The notes beneath the pieces were generated by a model. It made no database searches. It saw only the letters and a program-made list of their open reading frames with translations, and was not told the DNA's origin. This document shows, piece after piece, positions 25,198-39,209 of a DNA stretch of 64,000 nucleotides. A program made the position numbers and the translations under genes. Position 1 is the first letter of the stretch; every line of letters begins with the position of its first letter. Origin of the DNA: Aristolochia californica (taxonomy: Eukaryota > Streptophyta > Magnoliopsida > Piperales > Aristolochiaceae); assembly GCA_029961685.1 (NCBI GenBank), contig JARWKL010000016.1, forward strand, positions 8,510,358-8,574,357, in the 5' to 3' direction.

Positions 25198-28100
25198 ACT
25201 AGTGGAATCTCCCAAACATGGATAACAAAACCTTGGAGTTCATTTTTAGTGACTGAAATAATTTTCAAATTATTTTTTGCATACATAAACTCTAAAATTT
25301 TCATTTTGTTATGCCTTAATAACTTTTTTGTTTATGTGAAAAAATGGGATAGTGAAAGCTCAAATTTGGATCTGAAAACAAATTTCACCATCCAAGATGG
25401 AAGTGCACAAATGCTGAGAGAGATAGTTCCAAAAAGTATCTGTGATTTTTAAGGATAGGCGAAAAGTGGGTTGTTTGGCTCTGGTAAATATCCAACCACT
25501 TGAGAATTTTAATTTTTCCACTCCTTGAAATTTTTGGATCATTAGGTCCACTTGCATCCTCAACATGTTTCTGGCATGCATATCCACCACATTTAAAGCA
25601 TGTTAGGATCAGTTACAAGTCCCTTTCCTATACAATTCCACCAAGCTTATTATTAGGGGTTGTACTAGTGGAATCTTCCAAATATGGATAACAAAACCAT
25701 GGAGTTCATTTTTCATGCATGAAATAATTTTCAAATTTTTTTTTGCATACATGAACTCTAAAATTTTCATTTTGTTATGCCTTAATATCTTTTTTTTACG
25801 AGAAAAAAAGGGAGAGTGAAAACTCAAGTTTGGATTTGAAAACAAATTTGATAATCCAAAATGGAAATGCACAAATGCTGAGAGAGATAGTTCCAAAAAG
25901 TATCTGTGATTTTAAAGGATAGGCAAAAAGTGGGTTGTTTGGCTCTAGTAAATATCCAATCAGTCGAAAATATAATTTTTTTCACTCCTAGAAATTTTTG
26001 GATCAGTAAGTCCACTTGCATCCTCAACATGTTTCTGGCATGCATATCCACCACATTTAAAGGATGTTAGGATCAGTTACAAGTCCCTTTCCCATAAAGT
26101 TCCACTTAGCTTATTATTAGGGGTTGAACTTGTGGAATCTCCCAAACATGGATAGTAAAACCTTGGAGTTCATTTTTAGTGCATGAAATAATTTTCAATT
26201 TGTTTTTCGCATACATGAACTCTAAAATTTCCATTTTGTTATGCCTTAATATCTTTTTTGTTTACGAGAAAAAATGGGAGAGTGAAAGGTCAAGTTTTGA
26301 TCTGAAAAAAATTTGAGCATCCAAGATGGAAATGCACAAATGCTGAAAGAGATAGTTCCAAAAAGTATCTGTGATTTTTAAGGATAGGCAAAAAGAGGGT
26401 TGTTTGGCTCTAGTAAATACCCAATCACTTGAGAATTTGATTTTTTCCACTCCTTGAAATTTTTAGATCACTAGGTCCACTTGCATCCTCAACATGTTTC
26501 TGGCATGCATATCCACCACATTTAAAGCATGTTAGGATCAGTTACAAGTCCCTTTCCTATAAAATTCCACCAAGCTTATTATTAGGGCTTGTACTAGTGG
26601 AATCTCCCAAACATAGATAACAAAACCTTAGAGTACATTTTTAGTGCATGAAATAATTTTCAAATTTTTTTTTGCATACAGGAACTCAAAAATTTTCATT
26701 TTGATATGCCTTAATATCATTTTTGTTTACGTGAAAAAATGGGAGAATGAAAGGTCAAGTTTGGATCTGAAAACAAATTTGACCATCCAAGATGGAAATG
26801 CACAAATGCTGACAGAGATAGTTCTAAAAAGTATCTGTGTTTTTTAAGGATAAGCAAAAAGTGGGTTGTTTGGCTCTGGTAAATATCCAACCACTTGAGA
26901 ATTTGATTTTTTCCACTCCTTGAATTTTTCTGATCATTAGGTCCACTTGCATCCTCAACATGTTTCTGGCATGCATATCAACCACAATTAAAGCATGTTA
27001 GGATCAGTTACAAGTCCCTTTCCTATAAAATTCCACCAAGCTTATTATTAGGGGTTGTACAAGTGGAATCTCCCAAACATGGATAACAAAACCTAGGAGT
27101 TCATTTTTAGTGCGTGAAATAATTTTTAAAATTTTTTTTTGCATACATGAACTCTAAAATTTTCATTTTGTTATGCATTCATATCTTTTTTGTTTACGTG
27201 AAAAAAAGGGAGAGTGAACACTCAAGTTTGGATTTGAAAACAAATTTGATAATCCAAGATGGAAATGCACAAATGCTGAGAGAGATAGTTCCAAAAAGTA
27301 TCTGTGATTTTAAAGGATAGGCAAAAAGTGGGTTGTTTGGATCTAGTAAATATCCAATCACTCGAGAATTTGATTTTTTTTCACTCCTTGAAATTTTTTG
27401 GATCATTTGGTCCGCTTGCATCCTCAACATGTTTCTGGCATCCATATCGACCACATTTAAAGAATGTTAGCATCAGTTACATGTCCCTTTCCTATAAAAT
27501 TCCACCAAGCTTATTATTAGGGGTTGTACTAGTGGAATCTCCCAAACATGGATAACAAAACCTTGGAGTTCATTTTTAGTGTGTGAAATAATTTTAATAT
27601 TTTTTGTCCATACATGCACTCTAAAATTTTCATTTTGTTATGCCTTAATATCTTTTTTGTTTATGTGAAAAAATGGGAGAGTGAAAGCTCAAGTTTGGAT
27701 CTGAAAACAAATTTGACATCCAAGATGGAAATGCTCAAATGCTGAGAGAGATAGTTCTAAAAAGTATCTGTGATTTTTAAGGATACGCAAAAAGTGGGTT
27801 GTTTGGCTGTGGTAAATATCCAACCACTTGATAATTTGATTTTTTCCACTCCTTCAATTTTTCTGATCATTAGGTCCACTTGCATCCTCAACATGTTTCT
27901 GGCATGCATATGCAACACAATTAAAGCATGTTAGGATCAGTTACAAGTCCCTTTCCTATAAAATTCCACCAAGCTTATTATAGGGGTTGTACTAGTGGAA
28001 TCTCCCAAACATGGATAACAAAACCTAGGAGTTCGTTTTAGTGCGTGAAATAATTTTCAAATATTTTTTTGCATACATGAACTCTAAAATTTTTATTTTT

Positions 28101-30778
28101 TTATGCCTTAATATCTTTTTTGCTTAGGAGAAAAAATTGGAGTGTGAAAACTCAAGTTTGGATCCGAAAACAAATTTGATAATCCAAGATGGAAATGCAC
28201 AAATGCTGAGAGAGATAGTTCCAAAGAGTATCTCTCATTTTAAAGGATTGGCAAAAAGTAGGTTGTTATGCTCTGGTAAATATCCAACCACTTGAGAATT
28301 TGAGTTTTTCCACTCCTTGAAATTTTTGGATCAGTAGGCCCACTTGCATCCACAATATGTTTCTGTCATGCATATCGACCACATTTAAACCATGTTAGGA
28401 TCAGTTACAAGTCCATTTCCTATAAAATTCCACCAAGCTTATTATTAGGGGTTGTACTAGTGGAATCTCCCAAACATGGATAACAAAACCTTGGAGTTCA
28501 TTTTTAGTGCGTGAAATCATTTTCATATTTTTTTTTGCATACATGAACTCTAAAATTTTCATTTTGTTGTGCCTCAATATCTTTTTTGTTTGTGTGAAAA
28601 AATGGGTGAGTGAAAGCTCAAGTTTGGATCTGAAAACAAATTTGACCATCCAAGATGGAAATGCACAAATGCTGAGAGATATAGTTCCAAAAAGTATCAG
28701 TGATTTTTAAGGATAGGCAAAAAGTGGGTTGTTATGTTCTAGTAAAATATCCAACCACTTGAGAATTTGATTTTTTTTCACTCCTTGAAATTTTTTGGAT
28801 CATTTGGTCCACTTGCATCCTCAACATGTTTCTGGCATGTATATCCACCACATTTAAAGCATGTTAGGATCAGTTACAAGTCCCTTTCTTTTAAAATTCC
28901 ACCAAGCTTATTATTAGGGGTTGTACTAGTGGAATCTCTCAAACATGGATAACAAAACCTTGGAGTTCATTTTTCGTGAGTGAAATAATTTTCAATTTTT
29001 TTTCCATACATGCTCTCTAAAATTTTCATTTCGTTATGCCTTAATATCTTTTTTGTTTATGCGAAAAAATGGGAGAGAGAAAGATCAAGTTTGGATCTGA
29101 AAACAAATTTGACCATCCAAGATGGAAATGCACAAATGCTGAGAGTGATAGTTCCAAAAAGTATCTGAGATTTTTAAGGATAGGCAAAAAGTGAGTTGTT
29201 TGGCTTTGGTAAATATCCAACCACTTGATAATTTGATTTTTTCCACTCCATGAATTTTTCTGATCATTAGGTCCACTTGCATCCTCAACATGTTTCTGGC
29301 ATGGATATGCACCACAATTAAAGCATGTTAGGATCAGTTACAAGTCCCTTTCCTATAAAATTCCACCAAGCTTATTATTAGGGTTTGTACTAGTGGAATC
29401 TCCCAAACATGGATAACAAAACCTAGGAGTTCATTTTTAGTTCGTGAAATAATTTTCAATTTTTTTTTTGCATACGTGAACTCTAAAATTTTCATTTTGT
29501 TATGCCTACTATCTTTTTTGTTTACGTGAAAAAAAGGGAGAGTGATAACTCAAGTTTGGATTTGAAAACAAATTTTGGCATCCAAGATGGAAATGCACAA
29601 ATGCTCAGTGAGATAGTTCCAAAAAGTATCTGTGATTTTTAAGGATAGGCAAAAAGTGGGTTGTTTGGCTCTGGTAAATATCCAATAACTTGAGAATTTG
29701 ATTTTTTCCACTCCTTGAAATTTTTGGATCATTAGGTCCACTTGCATCCTCAACATATTTCTGGATTGCATATCCAGCATGTTTGGATTAGTTACATGTC
29801 CCTTTCCTATAAAATTCCAGCAAACTTATTATTAGGGGTTGTACTAGTGGAATCTCCTAAACATGGAAAACAAAACCTTAGAGTTGATTTTTAGTGCGTG
29901 AAATCATTTTCATATTTTTTTTTGCATACATGAACTCTAAAATTTTCATTTTGTTATGCCTTAATATCTTTTTTGTTTGTGTGAAAAAATGGGTGAGAGA
30001 AAGCTCAAGTTGGGATCTGAAAACAAATTTGACCATCCAAGATGGAAATGCACAAATGCTGAGAGATATAGTTCCAAAAAGTATCAGTGAATTTTAAGGA
30101 TTGGCAAAAACTGGGTTGTTTTGTTCTGGTAAAAAATATCCAACCACTTGAGAATTTGATTTTTTTTCACTCCTTGAAATTTTTTGGATCATTTGGTCCA
30201 CTTGCATCCTCAACATGTTTCTGGCATGTATATCAACCACATTTAAAGCATGTTAGGATCAGTTACAAGTCCCTTTCTTTTAAAATTCTACCAAGCTTAT
30301 TATTAGTGGTTGTACTAGTGGAATCTCCCAAACATAGATAACAAAACCTTGGAGTTCTTTTTTAGTGAGTGAAATAATTTTCAAATTTTTTTTCCATACA
30401 TGCACTCTAAAATTTTCATTTTGTTATGCCTTAATATCTTTTTTGTTAACATGAAAAAATGGGAGAGTGAAAGCTCAAGTTTGGATCTGAAAACAAATAT
30501 GAGCATCCAAGATGGAAATGCACAAATGCTGAGAGAGATAGTTCCAAAAAGTATCGTTGATAATTAAGGATAGGCTAAAAGTTAGTTGTTTGGCTCCGGT
30601 AAATATCCAACCACTTGAGAATTTGATTTTTTCCACTCCTTGAAAATTTTGGATCATTAGGTCCACTTGCATCCTCAACATGTTTCTGGCATACATATCC
30701 ACCACATTTAAAGCATGTTGGGATCAGTTACAAGTTCCTTTCCTATACAATTCTACCAAGCTTATTATTAGGGGTTGT
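25198..30778 (+). repeat. Left part of family II, diverged monomers without clear higher-order period
   Basis: Twelve monomers of 454-471 bp. Two subtypes recur. One has GATAATCCAAGATGG (27249, 28170 and nearby, also GATAATCCAAAATGG at 25849). The other has TCCATACATGC in the T-tract region (27608, 29001, 30395). A pair at 28456 and 29843 shares CATTTTCATATTTTT, GTTTGTGTGAAAAAATGGG and GAGAGATATAGTTCC, three monomers apart (1387 bp). I see no continuous higher-order unit, and the copies look older or more mixed than elsewhere. Confidence 0.7.
29771..29782 (+). other. 11-bp deletion in a 454-bp monomer
   Basis: The copy from 29389 to 29843 reads ATATCCAGCATG where other copies read ATATCCACCACATTTAAAGC followed by ATG. 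The bases CCACATTTAAA are missing at 29776/29777, which explains the short spacing. Confidence 0.8.
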
Positions 30779-33108
30779 ACTAGTGGAATCTCCGAAACAT
30801 CGATAACAAAACCATGGAGTTCATTTTTAGGGCATGAAATAATTTTGAAATATTTTTTTGCATACATGAACTCTAAAATTTTCATTTTGTTATGCCTCAA
30901 TATCTTTTATTTTTTACGAGAAAAAATTGGGAGAGTGAAAACTCAAGTTTGGATCTGAAAACAAATTTGATAATCCAAGATGGAAATGCACAAATGCTGA
31001 GAGAGATAGTTCCAAAAAGTATCTGTGATTTTTAAGGATAGGCATAAAGTGGGTTGTTTGGCTATAGTAAATATCCAATCACTTGAGAATTTGATTTTTT
31101 CCACTCCTTGAAATTTTTGGATCATTAGGTCCACTTGCATCCACAATATGTTTCTGGCATACATATCCACCACATTTAAAGCATGTTAGGATCAGTTACA
31201 AGTCTCTTTCCAATAAAATTCCACCTAGCTTATTATTAGGGGTTGTACTAGTGGAATCTCCCAAACATGGATAATAAAACCTTGGAGTTCATTTTTAGTG
31301 CGTGAAATAATTTTCAATTTTTTTTTGCATACATGAACTCTAAAATTTTTATTTTGTTATGCCTTAATATCTTTTTTTCTTACGAGATAAAATGGGAGAG
31401 TGAAAATTCAAATTTGGATCTGAAAACAAATTTGATAATCCAAGATGGAAATGCACAAATGCTGAGAGACACAGTTCCAAAAAGTATCTGTGATTTTGAA
31501 GGATAGGCAAAAAGTGGGTTGTTTGGCTCTAGTAAATATCCAATCATTTGAGAATTTGATTTTTTCCAGTCTTTGAAATTTTTGGATCATTAGGTCCACT
31601 TGCATCCTCAACATGTTTCTGGCATGTATATCCTCCACATTTAAAGCATGTTAGGATCAGTTACAAGTCCCTTTCCTTTGAAATTCCACCAAGCTTATTA
31701 TTAGGGGTTATAGTAGTGGAATCTCCCAAACATGGACAACAAAACCTTAGAGTTCATTTTTAGTGAGTGAAATAATTTTCAATTTTTTTTTTCCACACAT
31801 GAACTCTAAAATTTTTATTTTGTTAAGCCTTAATATCTTTTTTGTTTACATGAAAAAATGGGAGAGCGAAAACTCAAGTTTGGATCTGAAAAAAAATTTG
31901 GGCATCCAAGATGGAAACGCACAAATGCTGAGAGAGATAGTTCGAAAAAGTATCTGTGATTTTAAATGATAGGCAAAAAGTGGGTTGTTTGGCTCAAGTA
32001 AATATCCAACCATTTGAGAATTTTAATTTTTCAACTCTTTGAAATTTTTGGATCATTAGGTCCACTTGCATCCTCAACATGTTTCTGGCATGTATATCAA
32101 CACATTTAAAGCATGTTAGGATTAGTTACAAGTCCCTTTCCTTTAAAATTCCACCAAGCTTATTATTAGTGGTAGCACTAGTGGAATCTCCCAAACATTG
32201 ACAACAAAACCTTGGAGTTCATTTTTAGTGAGTGAAATAATTTTAAAATTTTTTTTTGCATACATGAACTCTAAAATTTTCATTTTGTTATGCCTTAATA
32301 TCTTTTTTGTTTACGAGAAAAAATGGGAGAGTGAAAGCTCAAGTTTGGATCTGAAAACATATTTGAGCATCCAAGATGGAAATGCACAAAAGCTGAGAGA
32401 GATAGTTCCAAAAAGTATCTGTGATTTTTAAGGATAGGCAAAAACTGGGTTGTTATGCTCTGGTAAATATCCAACCAGATGAGAATTTGATTTTTTCCAC
32501 TCCTTGATATTTTTGGATCATTAGGTCCACTTGCATCCTCAACATGTTTCTGGCATGCATATCCACCACATTTAAAGTATGTTAGGATCAGTTACAAGTC
32601 CCTTTCCTATGAAATTCCACCTAGCTTAATATTAGGGGTTGTACTTGTGGAATCTCCCAAACATGGATAATAAAACCTTGGAGTTCATTTTTAGTGCATG
32701 AAATAATTTTCATATTTTTTTTTGCATACATGAACCCTAAAATTTCCGTTTTGTTACGCCTGATTATCTTTTTTGTTTACGAGAAAAAATGGGAGTGTGA
32801 AAGGTCAAGTTTTGATCTGAGAACAAATTTGAGCTTCCAAGATGGAAATGGGCAAATGCTGAGAGAGATAGTTCCAAAAAGTATCTGTGATTTTTAAGGA
32901 TAGGCAAAAAGTGGGTTATTTGGCTCTGGTAAATCTCCAATCACTCGAGAATTTGAGTTTTCCCACTCCTTGAAATTTTTTGATCACTAGGTCCACTAGC
33001 ATCCTCAACATGTTTCTGGCATGCATATCCACCACATTTAAAGCATGTTAGGATCAGTTACAAGTCCCTTTCCCATAAAATTCCACCAAACTTATTATTA
33101 GGGGTTGT

Positions 33109-36100
33109 ACTAGTGGAATCTCCCAAACATGGATAACAAAACCTTGGAGTTCATTTTTAGTGCGTGAAATAAATTTCAAATTTTTTTTTGCATACATTAA
33201 TTCTAAAATCTTCATTTTGTTATGCCTTAATATCTTTTTTGTTAACGAGAAAAATGGGAGAGTGAAAATTTAAGTTTGGATCTGAAAACAAATTTGAGCA
33301 TCCAAGTTGGAAAGGCACAAATGCTGAGAGAGATAGTTCGAAAAAGTTTATGTGATTTTTAAGGATAGGCAAAAAGTGGGTTGTTTGGCTCTGGTAAATA
33401 TCCAACCACTTGAGAATTTGGTTTTTCCACTCCTTGAAATTTTTGGATCTTTAGGTCCACTTGCATCCTCAACTTGTTTCTGGCATTCATATCCACCACA
33501 TTTAAAGCATGTTAGGATCAGTTACAAGTCTCTTTCCTATAAAATTCCACCAAGCTTATTATTAGGGGTTGTACTAGTGGAATCTCCCAAACATGGATAA
33601 CAAAACCATGGAGTTCATTTTGAGAGCGTGAAATAATTTTCAATTTTTTTTTGCATACATGATGTCTAAAATTTTTATTTTGTTATGCCTTAATATCTTT
33701 TTTTTTTACGTGAAAAAATGGGAGAGTGAAACCTCAAGTTGGATCTGAAAAGAAATTTGACCATCCAAGATGGAAATGCACAAATGCTGAGAGAGGTAGT
33801 TCTTAAAAGTATCTGTGATATTTAAGGATAGGAAAAAAGTGGGTTGTTTGGCTCTGGTAAATATCCAACCACTTAACAATTTGATTTTTTCCACTCCTGG
33901 AAATTTTTGGATCATTAGGTCCACTTGCATTCTCAACATGTTTCTGGCATGCATATCCACCACATTTAAAGCATGTTAGAATCAGTTACAAGTCCCTTTC
34001 TTATAAAATTCCACCAAGCTTATTATTAGGGGTCGTACTAATGGAATGTCCCAAACATGGATAACAAAGCCTTGGAGTTCATTTTTAGTGCGTGAAATAA
34101 TTTCCAAAATTTTTTTTGCATACATGATCTCTAAAATTTTCATTTTGTTATGCCTTAATATCTTTTTGTTTACGAGAGAAAATGGGAGATTGAAAACTCA
34201 AGTTTGGATCTGAAAACAAATTTGAGCATCCAAGATGGAAATGCACAAATGCTAAGAGAGATAGTTCCAAAAAGTATCTGTGATTTTTAAGGATAGGCAA
34301 AAAGTGGGTTGTTATGCCCTGGTAAAATATTCAACCACTTGAGAATTTGATTTTTTTTCACTCCTTGAAATTTTTTGATCATTAGGTCCACTTGCATCCT
34401 CATCATGTTTCTGGGATGCATATCCACCACATTTAAAGCATGTTAGGATCAGTGACAAGTCCCTTTCCTATAAATTTCCACCTAGGTTATTATTAGGGGT
34501 TGTACTAGTGGAATCTCCCAAACATGGATAATAAAACATTGGAGTTCATTTTTAGTGCGTGAAATAATTTTCAAATTTTTTTTTGCATACATGAACTCTA
34601 AAATCTTCATTTTGTTATGCTTTAATATCTTTTTTGTTTACGAGAAAAATGGGAGAGTGAAAACTCAAGTTTGGATCTGAAAACAAATTTGACCATCAAA
34701 GTTGGAAATGCACAAATGCTGAGAGCGATAGTTCCAAAAAGTTTCTGTGATTTTTAAGGATAGGCAAAAAGTGGGTTGTTTGCCTCTGGTAAATATCCAA
34801 CCACTTGAGAATTTGATTTTTTCCCCTCCTTGAAATTTTTGGATTATTAGGTCCACTTGCATCCTCAACATGTTTCTGGCATTCATATCCACCACATTTA
34901 AAGCATGTTAGGATCAGTTACAAGTCCCTTTCCTTTAAAATTCCACTAAGCTTATTTAGGGGTTGTACTAGTGGAATCTCCCAAACATGGATAACAAAAC
35001 CTTGGAGTTCATTTTAAGTGTGTGAAATAATTTTCAAATTTTTTTTTGCATTCATGAACTCTATAATTTTTATTTTGTTATGCCTTAATATCTTTTTTTG
35101 CATTCATGAACTCTATAATTTTTATTTTGTTATGCCTTAATATCTTTTTTGTTTATGAGAGAAAATGGGAGAGTGAAAACTCAAGTTTGGATCTGAAAAC
35201 AAATTTGAGCATCCAAGATGGAAATGCACAAATGCTGAGTGAGATAGTTCCAAAAGGTATCCGTGAGTTTTAAGGATAGGCAAAAAGTGGGTTGTTATGC
35301 TCTGGTAAAATATCCAACCACTTGAGAATTTTATTTTTTTTCACTCCTTGAAATTTTGATCATTAGGTCCACTTGCATCCTCAACATGTTTCTGGCATGC
35401 ATATCCACCACATTTAAAGCATGTTAGGATCAGTTACAAGTCCCTTTTCTATAAAATTCCACCTAGCTTATTACTAGGGGTAATACTAGTGGAATCTCCC
35501 AAACATGCATAACAAAACCTTGGAGTTCATTTTTAGTGCGTGAAATAATTTTCAAATTTTTTTTTTTGCATACATGAACTCTAAAATCTTCATTTTGTTA
35601 CGCTTTAATATGTTTTTTGTTTACGAGAAAAATGGGAGAGTGAAAACTCAAGTTTGGATCTGAAAAAAAATTTGAGAATCCAAGTTGGAAAGGCACAAAT
35701 GCTGAGGGAGATAGTTCCAAAAAGTTTCTGTGATTTTTAAGGATAGGCAAAAAGTGGGTTGTTTGGCTCTGGTAAATATCCAACCACTTGAGAATTTGGT
35801 TTTTCCACTCCTTGAAATTTTTGGATCATTAGGTCCACTTGCATCCTCAAATTGTTTCTGGCATTCTTATCCACCACATTTAAAGCATGTTAGGATCAGT
35901 TACAAGTCCCTTTCTTTTAAAATTCCACCAAGCTTATTATTAGGGGTTGTACTAGTGGAATCTCCCAAACATGGATAACAAAACCATGGAGTTCATTTTT
36001 AGAGCGTGAAATAATTTTTAAATTTTTTTTTGCATACATGACGACTAAAATTTTTATTTTGTTATGCCTTAATATCTTTTTTGTTTACGTGAAAAAATGG

Positions 36101-36650
36101 GAGAGTGAAGCCTCAAGTTGGATCTGAAAAGAAATTTGACCATCCAAGATGGAAATGCACAAATGCTGAGAGAGGTAGTTCTTAAAAGTATCTGTGATAT
36201 TTAAGGATAGGCAAAAAGTGGGTTGTTTGGCCCTGGTACATATCCAACCACTTAAGAATTTGATTTTTTCCACTCCTGGAAATTTTTGGATCATTAGGTC
36301 CACTTGCATCCTCAAAATGTTTCTGGCATGCATATCCACCACATTTAAAGCATGTTAGAATCAGTTACAAGTCCCTTTCCTATAAAATTCACCAAGCTTA
36401 TTATTAGGGGTCGTACTAGTGGAATCTCCCAAACATGGATAACAAAACCTTGGAGTTCATTTTTAGTGCGTGAAATAATTTCCAAATTTTTTTTTGCATA
36501 CATGAACTCTAAAATTTTCATTTTGTTATGCCTTAATATCTTTTTGTTTACGAGAGAAAATGCGAGAGTGAAAACTCAAGTTTGGATCTGAAAACAAATT
36601 TGAGCATCCAAGATGGAAATGCACAAATGCTGAGAGAGATAGTTCCAAAA
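33109..36650 (+). repeat. Local 5-monomer tandem duplication (~2.38 kb)
   Basis: Monomers at 33109, 33573 and 34037 match those at 35485, 35951 and 36415 at 2376-2378 bp. Shared marks are CCAAGTTGGAAAGGCAC, GAATTTGGTTTTTCCACTCC, the GTTGGATCTGAAAAGAAA wording with one base lost, CTTAAAAGTATCTGTGATAT and GGGGTCGTACTA. The period exceeds 5 x 465 by 52 bp because of the 52-bp duplication at 35048-35151. The match fades near 36680, where the copies differ in GTTATGCCCTGG against GTTTGGCTCTGG. Confidence 0.85.
35048..35151 (+). repeat. 52-bp tandem duplication inside one monomer
   Basis: The section from GCATTCATGAACTCTATAAT to the T-run before GTTTATGAG occurs twice in direct succession, at 35048-35099 and 35100-35151, with no difference seen between the copies. 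It makes this monomer 518 bp long (34967 to 35485), the longest in the window. Both copies start after a T-run, so slippage or exchange between the monomer's two poly-T stretches explains the event. This is a very recent change because the copies are identical. Confidence 0.93.
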
Positions 36651-37299
36651 AGTATCTGTGATTTTTAAGGATAGGCAAAAAGTGGGTTGTTTGGCTCTGG
36701 TAAATATCGAACCACTTGAGAATTTGATTTTTTCCACTCCTTGAAATTTTTGGATCATTAGGTCCACTTGCGTCCTCAACATGTTACTGGCATTCATATC
36801 CACCACATTTAAAGCATGTTCGAATCAGATACAAGTCCCTTTCCTATAAAATTCCACTAAGCTTATTTAGGGGTTGTACTAGTGGAATCTCCCAAACATG
36901 GATAACAAAACCTTGGAGTTCATTTTAAGTGCATGAAATAATTTTCAAATTTTTTTTTGCATACATGACGTCTAAAATTTTTATTTTGTTATGCCTTAAT
37001 ATATTTTTTGTTTACGTGAAAAAATGGGAGTGTGAAAGCTCAAGTTGGATCTGAAAAGAAATTTGACCATCCAAGATGGAAATGCACAAATGCTGAGAGA
37101 GATAGTTCCTAAAAGTATCTGTGATTTTTAAGGATAGGCAAAAAGTGGGTTGTTTGGCTCTGGTAAATATCCAACCACTTGAGAATTTGATTTTTTCCAC
37201 TCTTGGAAATTTTTGGATCATTAGGTACACTTGCATCCTCAACATGTTTTTGGCATGCATATCCACCACATTTAACGCATGTTAGGATCAATTACAAGT

Positions 37300-39209
37300 C
37301 CCTTTCCTATAAAATTCCACCAAGGTTATTATTAGGAGTTGTACTAGTGGAATCTCCCAAACATGGATAACAAAAACTTGGAGTTCATTTTTAGTGCGTG
37401 AAATAATTTCCAATTTTTTTTTTTGCATGCATGAACTCTAAAATTTTCATTTTGTTCTGCCTCAAATTCTTTTTTGTTTACGACAGAAAATGGAAGAGTG
37501 AAAACTCAAGTTTGGATCTGAAAACAAATTTGAGTATCCAAGATTGAAATGCACAAATGCTGAAAGAGATAGTTCCAAAAAGTATCTGTGATTTTTAAGG
37601 ATAGGCAAAAAGTGGGTTGTTATGCTCTGGTAAAATATTCAACCACTTGAGAATTTGATATTTTTTCACTCCTTGAAATTTTTTGATCATTAGGTCCACT
37701 TGCATCCTCATCATGTTTCTGGGATGCATATCCACCACATTTAAAGCATGTTAGGATCAGTTACAAGTCCATTTCCTATAAAAGTCCACCTAGCTTATTA
37801 TTAGGGGTGGTATTAGTGGAATCTCCCAAACATGGATAATAACACCTTGGAGTTCATTTTTAGTGCGTGAAATAAATTTCAAATTTTTTTTTTGCATACA
37901 TGAACTCTAAAATCTTCATTTTGTTATGCCATAATATCTTTATTGTTTACGAGAAAAATGGGAGAGTGAAAAGTCAAGTTTGGATCTAAAAACAAATTTA
38001 AGCATCCAAAATGGAAATTCACAAATGCTGAGAGAGATAGTTCCAAAACGTTTCTGTGATTTTTAAGGATAGGCAAAAAGTGGGTTGTTTGGCTCTAGTA
38101 AATATCCAACCACTTGAGAATTTGATTTTTTCCACTCCTTGAAATTTTTGGATCATTAGGTCCACTTGCATCCTCAACATTTTTCTGGCATGCATATCCA
38201 CCTCATTTAAACCATGTGAGGATCAGTAACAAGTCCCTTTCCTATAAAATTCCACCTAGCTTATTATTAGGGGTTGTACTAGTGGAATCTCCCAAACATG
38301 GATAATAAAACCTTGAAGTTCATTTTTAGTGCGTGAAATAATTTTCAAATTTTTTTTTGCAAACATGAACTCTAAAATCTTCATTTTGTAATGCCTTTAT
38401 ATCTTTCTTGCTTACGAGAAAAATGGGAGAGTGAAAACTAAAGTTTGGATCTGAAAACAAATTTGAGCATCCAAGATGGAAATACACAAATGCTGAGAGA
38501 GATAGTTCCAAAAAGTATCTGTGATTTTTAAGGATAGGCAAAAATTTGGTTGTTTGGCTCTGGTAAATATCCAAATACTTGAGAATTTGATTTTTTCCAC
38601 TCGTTCAAATTTTTGGATCATTAGGTCCACTTGCATTCTCAACATGTTTCTGGCATGCATATCCACCACATTTAACGCATGTTAGGATCAATTACAAGTC
38701 CCTTTCCTATAAAATTCCACCAAGGTTATTATTAGGGGTTGTACTAGTGGAATCTCCCAAACATGGATAACAAAAACTTGGAGTTCATTTTTAGTGCGTG
38801 AAATAATTTCCAATTTTTTTTTTTGCTTACATGAACTCTAAAATTTTCATTTTGTTCTACCTTAATATCTTTTTTGTTTACGAGAGAAAATGGGAGAGTG
38901 AAAACTCAAGTTTAAATCTGAAAACAAATTTGAGCATCCAAGATTCAAATGCACAAATACTGAGAGAGTTAGTTCCAAAAAGTATCTGTGATTTTTAAGG
39001 ATAGGCAAAAAAAGGGTTCTTTGGCTCTGGTAAATATCCAACAACTTGAGAATTAGATTTTTTCCAGTCCTTGAAATTTTTGGATTATCAGGTCCACTTG
39101 CATCCTCAACATGTTTCTGGCATCCATATCCACCACATATAAAGCATGTTAGGATCAGTTACAAGTCCCTTTCCTATAAAATTCCCCCAAGCTTATTATT
39201 AGGGGTTGT
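37300..39209 (+). repeat. Family II monomers with 3-monomer similarity (37.3 and 38.7 kb)
   Basis: Copies at 37343 and 38743 (1400 bp, three monomers apart) share TTTAACGCATGTTAGGATC, CACCAAGGTTATTATTAGG and AACAAAAACTTGG around their starts. The copy at 37343 also carries CATCATGTTTCTGGGATGC, a subtype mark that recurs in monomers at 34037, 42462, 48502, 49435 and 52687, so it is a patchwork. No insertion is seen. Confidence 0.75.

Larger units (their letters stand above)
30950..37300 (+). repeat. Segment copy 'a' (~6.4 kb) of the 19-kb-spaced duplication
   Basis: This stretch is matched at about 50070-56350. Sub-blocks: 30.95-32.3 kb pairs with 50.07-51.4 kb (offset about 19121; shared GGCATAAAGTGGG, GAGACACA and ACATTGACAACAAAACC). 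32.9-35.0 kb pairs with about 51.9-53.6 kb (offset 18658, then 18650). 35.2-37.3 kb pairs with 54.27-56.35 kb (offset about 19062; shared GGGGTAATACTAGTGG and TTTTGATCATTAGG). Offset changes of about one monomer show gain or loss of single copies since duplication. A third related copy lies at 41.3-45.3 kb. Edges are approximate. Confidence 0.8.

Noticed and set aside
34941..34965. TTTAGGG, the plant telomere unit, within CTTATTTAGGGGTTG (also near 36852, 43366, 53591 and 55918)
   Set aside because: It occurs once per monomer, created by a 3-bp loss from TTATTATTAGGGG, and never in tandem. There is no telomeric or interstitial telomere array.
37109..37291. Short peptide CFKCGGYACQKH-like stretch in minus-strand frames (V replaces F here; also near 24853-25215), reminiscent of a retroviral zinc knuckle
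   Set aside because: The spacing does not fit the CX2CX4HX4C pattern, it appears once per monomer without any gag, protease or polymerase context, and chance is likely in a repeat with six frames. A profile search of the consensus monomer against retroelement proteins would settle whether the satellite derives from one.
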